From assembly GCA_903832165.1 (NCBI GenBank), contig CAILAQ010000330.1, positions 1 to 9,252 on the forward strand: a DNA stretch of 9,252 bases, in the 5' to 3' direction. This document shows positions 5,777 to 9,252 of the stretch, piece after piece; within the stretch, counting starts at the first letter, position 1, and each line of letters opens with the position of its first letter. Position numbers and translations under genes: made by a program. Under the pieces are notes generated by a model. The model made no database searches and had not been told where the DNA came from. It was given only the letters and a program-made list of their open reading frames with translations. This DNA is from an uncultured Bacteroidota bacterium. GTDB taxonomy: Bacteria; Bacteroidota; Bacteroidia; Bacteroidales; UBA12481.

Positions 5777-7696
5777 ATGCGAAAACAGCAACACGTGATT
5801 CATCCTCCCCGTCCGCCGCTGGCCTTCCGCGTTGGGATCGTCGGCCACCGGCCCAATCGGCTTGGTTCCGCCGATAAGCCATCATTGGAAAAGCTGGTTG
5901 CCGCCCTTCTCGCTACCATCAGGGAAAATGTTGAATCGATTGGACAGGTAAACAAGGATATCTATGCTGATTATCCGCCTGTATTCAGGGCTATTTCTTC
6001 CCTTGCCGAGGGTTCCGACCGGATATTTGCCACTCAGGCTATTCGTTTAGGCTATGAATTGTCGTGCCCGATGCCTTTCTTTCAGGAGGAATTTGAAAAG
6101 GACTTCGCCCCGGAGTCTGGTCTGGAGTCTGGTTCAACTGAGCAATTTCGCGAATTGTTAAGTCAGGCGGAGAAAACCAAAAGTTTGGTCAGGTTTGAGT
6201 TGGAGGGAAGCCGGGCATCCGATGGAGAGGCCTACCGGAACAGTGCCCGGATTGTCCTGAACCAATCAGATCTGCTGCTGATCATCTGGGACGGTTATTT
6301 CCACGACCAGCACGGGGGTACTGAAGAAACCCTGCTTGCGGCCGGTGCTCAGCAGATTCCGATACTCTGGATAGATGCATGTGCACCGCATACCTGGCAG
6401 ATTATTCATCCCGGCCAGTCAATGCCAGAAAAATCCGGAAAGGAACGGCACAGCCCGAAACCGGATGCCGGTTTGAATGAACTGCAGGGGCTGGTATCCG
6501 GAATTCTGGGTATTCCGGCCGGACACGCAGAAAAGTCCGATGAAGAGGACCAAGTGAGACGGATGACCGAATTCTATCAGGAGAAACCGCCCAGATGGAA
6601 TTTTGCGCTGTTATGGAAATACTTCCGTAACCTGGTCGGGGCCAACCGGATTGGTTTCCTGTCGCCACGTATTACCCCCTTTAAAAATTCTGATCCAGAG
6701 GTCCCTCTGTCCGGTTCTTCTTCAACGGTGGGCAAACTAACAGAATGGCTGATACCCTATTATGAGTGGACTGATAAACTGGCCGATAATTATGCAGATC
6801 GATACCGCAGCGGGTTTCTTCTCACCTATCTGATGGCTGCCCTTGCGGTCGGACTGGCCCTGTTTCCCTTGGTAACCGGTTGGATCACCGGGGAGCATCA
6901 TCCCGGTTTGGTGATTTGTATGGTGCTTGAGGCTCTGGTCATTCTCAGTATTCTGGGGTTAGTATTTTTTACCCGGAGCCGCCGCTGGCATGGAAGATGG
7001 CTGGACTATCGGATGACGGCGGAATCAGTGCGCCAGCTGAAACTATTTCTGCCCCTGGGCGGAGGTAAACCCTTTACCGGAAATTCGGCAGGCAGGGTGG
7101 AGCATGAAAGTTCACCGGTAACCTGGATGACCTGGTACGTAAGGTCGATTGAGCGCATTGCCGGACTTCCTTCGGAGCGATTGGATACCAAACATTTAAG
7201 GAGTTGTTTGGTCCAATATGCTGAATTGCTGGACGAGCAACTGAAATATCACGAACGAAGTGCCGGGATCTACTCGAAAATTGAGAAGCGATTGCACCAT
7301 GCCGGAGAGCTCACCCTCTGGCTGACACTTGGTGCCTGCCTCACGCATCTGGTTCCTGTTGTTCTTCCAGTAAAGTTATCGGTGGTTTTTGGGAACCTGC
7401 TAACCTTCCTCTGTGGTTTTCTTCCGGCTTTGGGTGCTTCCATGGCTGGCATCAATCATCAGGGAGAATTCAAAAGGACAGCCAAAACCTCTGCTTCCAT
7501 GTGCAGGCAACTTTCGCAGCTTGCAGATGAAACCAGTCAATTGCTTGGAGAACTTTCTGATGGCCAAACCCCTGAAACCAAAACCATCTTCATCCGGGTA
7601 ACCAACCTGTCGCGCAATATCGCCAACCTGATGATCAACGAAGTTTCCGATTGGAAAGTGGTTTACCAGGACCGCCCGCCCGTTCTGCCGTCATAG
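5777..7696 (+). CDS. SLOG nucleotide-binding domain with four-helix SLATT-like membrane region
   Basis: This is a 639-residue protein. Residues about 15-205 match a SLOG (LOG/DprA/YspA-like Rossmannoid) domain: F-R-V-G-I-V-G-H-R-P at 17-26, A-E-G-S-D-R at 77-82, a predicted strand ending C-P-M-P-F at 97-101, and S-D-L-L-L-I-I-W-D-G at 164-173 followed by the GGTEETLLAA phosphate-loop-like turn at 180-189. After a linker, two hydrophobic hairpins are predicted at about 345-370 with 376-398, and about 511-530 with 536-558. The first is followed by W-L-D-Y-R-M-T-A-E-S-V-R-Q-L at 408-421, which resembles the signature after the 2TM unit of SLATT (SMODS- and SLOG-associating 2TM) effectors. The second is followed by a similar S-A-S-M-C-R-Q-L at 572-579. 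Starting 25 bp after the TIR gene, it is probably cotranslated with it. I infer that a nucleotide bound by SLOG triggers the membrane part. An ion-channel or receptor role without cell killing is also possible. Confidence 0.85.
   Translation: MRKQQHVIHPPRPPLAFRVGIVGHRPNRLGSADKPSLEKLVAALLATIRENVESIGQVNKDIYADYPPVFRAISSLAEGSDRIFATQAIRLGYELSCPMPFFQEEFEKDFAPESGLESGSTEQFRELLSQAEKTKSLVRFELEGSRASDGEAYRNSARIVLNQSDLLLIIWDGYFHDQHGGTEETLLAAGAQQIPILWIDACAPHTWQIIHPGQSMPEKSGKERHSPKPDAGLNELQGLVSGILGIPAGHAEKSDEEDQVRRMTEFYQEKPPRWNFALLWKYFRNLVGANRIGFLSPRITPFKNSDPEVPLSGSSSTVGKLTEWLIPYYEWTDKLADNYADRYRSGFLLTYLMAALAVGLALFPLVTGWITGEHHPGLVICMVLEALVILSILGLVFFTRSRRWHGRWLDYRMTAESVRQLKLFLPLGGGKPFTGNSAGRVEHESSPVTWMTWYVRSIERIAGLPSERLDTKHLRSCLVQYAELLDEQLKYHERSAGIYSKIEKRLHHAGELTLWLTLGACLTHLVPVVLPVKLSVVFGNLLTFLCGFLPALGASMAGINHQGEFKRTAKTSASMCRQLSQLADETSQLLGELSDGQTPETKTIFIRVTNLSRNIANLMINEVSDWKVVYQDRPPVLPS
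6112..6133 (+). repeat. In-frame 12-bp tandem duplication within the SLOG domain
   Basis: GGAGTCTGGT occurs at 6112-6121 and again at 6124-6133, a 12-bp period that encodes E-S-G-L-E-S-G-S (about residues 113-120). It falls in a loop between conserved SLOG strands, so it is probably a small replication-slippage expansion of no functional consequence. Confidence 0.6.
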
Positions 7697-7813
7697 GGCG
7701 ATTGGCTAACTTATTTGTTTGGATACATATCTGGCGTTCGGCATTCTTCTGATGAAACCAACCGAGAATAAACTCTATATTGAGCCTTTAATGGTATTTG
7801 AAATGAATAGAAA
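7697..7813. other. Intergenic gap between the SLOG gene and the solute-binding protein
   Basis: This 117-bp gap is A/T-rich towards its right end. I found no strong terminator hairpin with a T-run and no exact TAnnTTTG box, so whether the downstream lipoprotein gene has its own promoter cannot be settled by eye. The gap is much longer than the 25 bp inside the TIR/SLOG pair, which suggests the lipoprotein is a separate transcription unit. Confidence 0.5.
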
Positions 7814-9100
7814 ATGAATAAAAAGATTAGCAACCGCTCTATCAGGGTAACATCGGCTCTATCTCTGGTGATAATGTTCTCGGGCTTTTTTTATGGATGC
7901 ATCAAAAATTCAGATCCCGTTGTGCTAACAATGGCCAGCTGGAGAATTGAGGATGTCGCCCAGATGAACCGGATCAATTCGCTGTTCACCGCGAGCCATC
8001 CGGGTATAACAATTGAATTCCAAGCCCTTTCGACGGCGGCCTATGATGAGGACCTGCTGGCTCATCTGGAAGCCGGAACAGGGGCCGACCTGATCCATCT
8101 TCGGGGGTACGACCTGGCCCGTGACTTGTATGACCTGGGTTATTTGGCCAGCCTGAAGAAGGACGTGCCGAAAATGAACCAGTTCACCGCTCAGGTCCAG
8201 GGGGCCTGGTCAACCGGCGACGGCACCCTGTACGGAGTGCCACAGTCAGGGGTTACCCATGGAGTGTATTACCGGAAAAGCATATTTGATAAGTACGGCA
8301 TCAGCGAGCCGTCAACGTGGGACGAGTTCATTACCGCTTGTGAAAAGCTGCTCGTCGGGGGGGAGACCGTTATTGCCCAGGGAGCAAACGACGACTGGAC
8401 TTTGTACGAAGCCGAATACTGCGGACTGGGGGCCAATTTCTACGGTGGCGAGACCGCCCGGCAGGCCCTGATGGCTGGCACGATGAAAATGACCGACGCC
8501 GGTTTCGTCAGCGCGTTCGAAATGGTCAGGCAGTTGAAGAAGTACCTGCCAGCGAGGTTTGAGACTCTCGATTACGATGGTATGCGTGAGCTTTTCGCTT
8601 CAGGAGGGGCAGCCCTTTTCATCGGTGGATCCTGGGAGATCACCAAATTTGAGAGCCTGGGGTCGGGCCCTGCGCAGATCGGTTGGTTCGCTCCGCCAGT
8701 CGTCAAGGCTGGTGACCCCCTCCAGTATTGTTTTCAGATCGGTGGTGCCTTCGGGATGAACTCAAAGACCAAACATAAGAAGGAGGTGCTCGAATTTCTG
8801 AACTGGATGACGGAACAGGAGGCCGCTCAGGCGCTGATGACCGAGCTGCCGGGAATGTTTACCTTGCTTCCGGGTTCCTACACGCTCAGCCATCCGCTGG
8901 CCCAGAAGATGTGGAACGTTACCCTTACTGCCGACCTTACCCAACGACTCATGATCGAAAAACTCAGTGCCGAATCTCCCCAGGGAAGCGTACTTATGAA
9001 CGAAGCCCTGACCCGGATGCTCAAGGGAACGTTCACGCCCGTGCAAGCCGCAACCTATGTCCAGGATGGGTTAGATACCTGGTACCATTCCGGTACTTAA
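7814..9100 (+). CDS. Lipoprotein extracellular solute-binding protein, sugar ABC type (family 1)
   Basis: This 428-residue protein has a lipoprotein signal: positively charged MNKKISNRSIR, a hydrophobic core, then F-Y-G-C with lipidated C29. The mature part looks like a type 1 (MalE/UgpB-like) solute-binding protein. VLTMASWRIEDVAQMNRI at 37-54 matches the usual first strand and helix. G-A-D-L-I at about 89-93, YGVPQSGVTHGVYYRKSIFDKYG and E-P-S-T-W-D-E-F match the ligand-cleft and hinge region. The G-S-W-E segment precedes a helix-rich C-terminal lobe. The ATG at 7814 follows an A-rich leader without Shine-Dalgarno. No permease or ATPase gene accompanies it: the next gene lies on the opposite strand and the upstream pair is unrelated. 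It may serve a transporter encoded elsewhere or act as a ligand sensor. The sugar ligand is not predictable. Confidence 0.88.
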   Translation: MNKKISNRSIRVTSALSLVIMFSGFFYGCIKNSDPVVLTMASWRIEDVAQMNRINSLFTASHPGITIEFQALSTAAYDEDLLAHLEAGTGADLIHLRGYDLARDLYDLGYLASLKKDVPKMNQFTAQVQGAWSTGDGTLYGVPQSGVTHGVYYRKSIFDKYGISEPSTWDEFITACEKLLVGGETVIAQGANDDWTLYEAEYCGLGANFYGGETARQALMAGTMKMTDAGFVSAFEMVRQLKKYLPARFETLDYDGMRELFASGGAALFIGGSWEITKFESLGSGPAQIGWFAPPVVKAGDPLQYCFQIGGAFGMNSKTKHKKEVLEFLNWMTEQEAAQALMTELPGMFTLLPGSYTLSHPLAQKMWNVTLTADLTQRLMIEKLSAESPQGSVLMNEALTRMLKGTFTPVQAATYVQDGLDTWYHSGT

Positions 9101-9125
9101 TTATCAGTAGAGTCTTTTCAGTGTT

Positions 9126-9252
9126 TTACCCCCGGATTACTTTGAGCGCATCGGGCAGGATCTCGAATTTCACCCCGCGCAGGTTGCTGCTGAAATTGGT
9201 AAACACTTCGCCGTCGAGGTGAATATACAGAGGCCGGTTGGATTGCATTGAA
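9126..9252 (-). CDS. Diacylglycerol kinase-family lipid kinase, C-terminal end (partial)
   Basis: Forty-one codons and a TAA stop (9126-9128) are visible on the minus strand; the rest lies beyond the right edge. The peptide reads P-L-Y-I-H-L-D-G-E, then a short spacer, then V-K-F-E-I-L-P-D-A-L-K-V. This matches the end of the DAGK/YegS/BmrU lipid-kinase fold, where a D-G-E motif follows a strand and the protein ends in a V-x-P-x-A-L-x-V strand. The family phosphorylates diacylglycerol or related lipids at the membrane. It converges on the solute-binding protein with only 25 bp between the stop codons. The assignment rests on a short segment, so a related NAD-kinase-like fold cannot be excluded. 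Confidence 0.6.
   Translation of the reverse strand, partial: SMQSNRPLYIHLDGEVFTNFSSNLRGVKFEILPDALKVIRG

Noticed and set aside
5748..5800. ATG overlapping the TIR stop codon (ATGA) as a translationally coupled start
   Set aside because: That frame reaches a stop codon after about 16 codons, so it does not encode the SLOG protein. The in-frame start is at 5777.
7697..7813. Search for a terminator or promoter between the SLOG gene and the lipoprotein gene
   Set aside because: No convincing hairpin with a T-run and no exact TAnnTTTG box was found. TATATTGA near 7780 deviates from the consensus.
9081..9098. Hairpin GTACC-ATTCC-GGTAC at the end of the solute-binding protein gene as a terminator
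   Set aside because: The stem is only 5 bp, lies within the last codons, and is not followed by a T-run.
1..9252. CRISPR array, tRNA/rRNA, transposase or integration-site signatures
   Set aside because: No regularly spaced repeats, RNA gene motifs, transposase-like coding or flanking direct and inverted repeats were seen on either strand.

Overview
The window looks like a chromosomal segment of a Bacteroidota bacterium. Start codons lack Shine-Dalgarno sequences and are preceded by A/T-rich leaders. Two exact matches to the Bacteroidota -7 promoter motif (TAnnTTTG) lie in the single divergent intergenic region. The exported Gfo/Idh/MocA and ThuA-type enzymes are also typical of carbohydrate-scavenging members of that phylum. 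I cannot name the genus from the sequence.

Left third (1-3236, minus strand). Three closely spaced genes are read leftwards and probably form one operon: an exported isochorismatase-fold/ThuA-like fusion protein, an exported Gfo/Idh/MocA oxidoreductase with a twin-arginine-like leader, and an aldo/keto reductase cut by the window edge. This looks like a sugar or glycoside oxidation/reduction cluster. ThuA and Gfo/Idh/MocA partners recall the ThuA/ThuB pair of rhizobial 3-keto-disaccharide metabolism.

Centre (3448-7696, plus strand). Two genes 25 bp apart form the most interesting unit. The first encodes a cytoplasmic TIR domain, one transmembrane helix, a TolB_N/FlgO-like domain and a TPR array. 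The second encodes a SLOG nucleotide-binding domain followed by four predicted transmembrane helices in two SLATT-like halves. TIR enzymes make NAD-derived signals, SLOG domains bind such nucleotides, and SLATT modules are predicted membrane effectors. The pair therefore reads as a candidate two-component nucleotide-signalling or immunity system, Thoeris-like in logic, with an unusual extracytoplasmic sensor on the TIR protein.

Right end (7697-9252). After a 117-bp gap lies a lipoprotein solute-binding protein of the sugar ABC type, with no permease or ATPase gene beside it in the window. It converges on the C-terminal end of a minus-strand gene resembling diacylglycerol kinase-family lipid kinases. 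I saw no tRNA, rRNA, CRISPR array, transposase or insertion-sequence ends.
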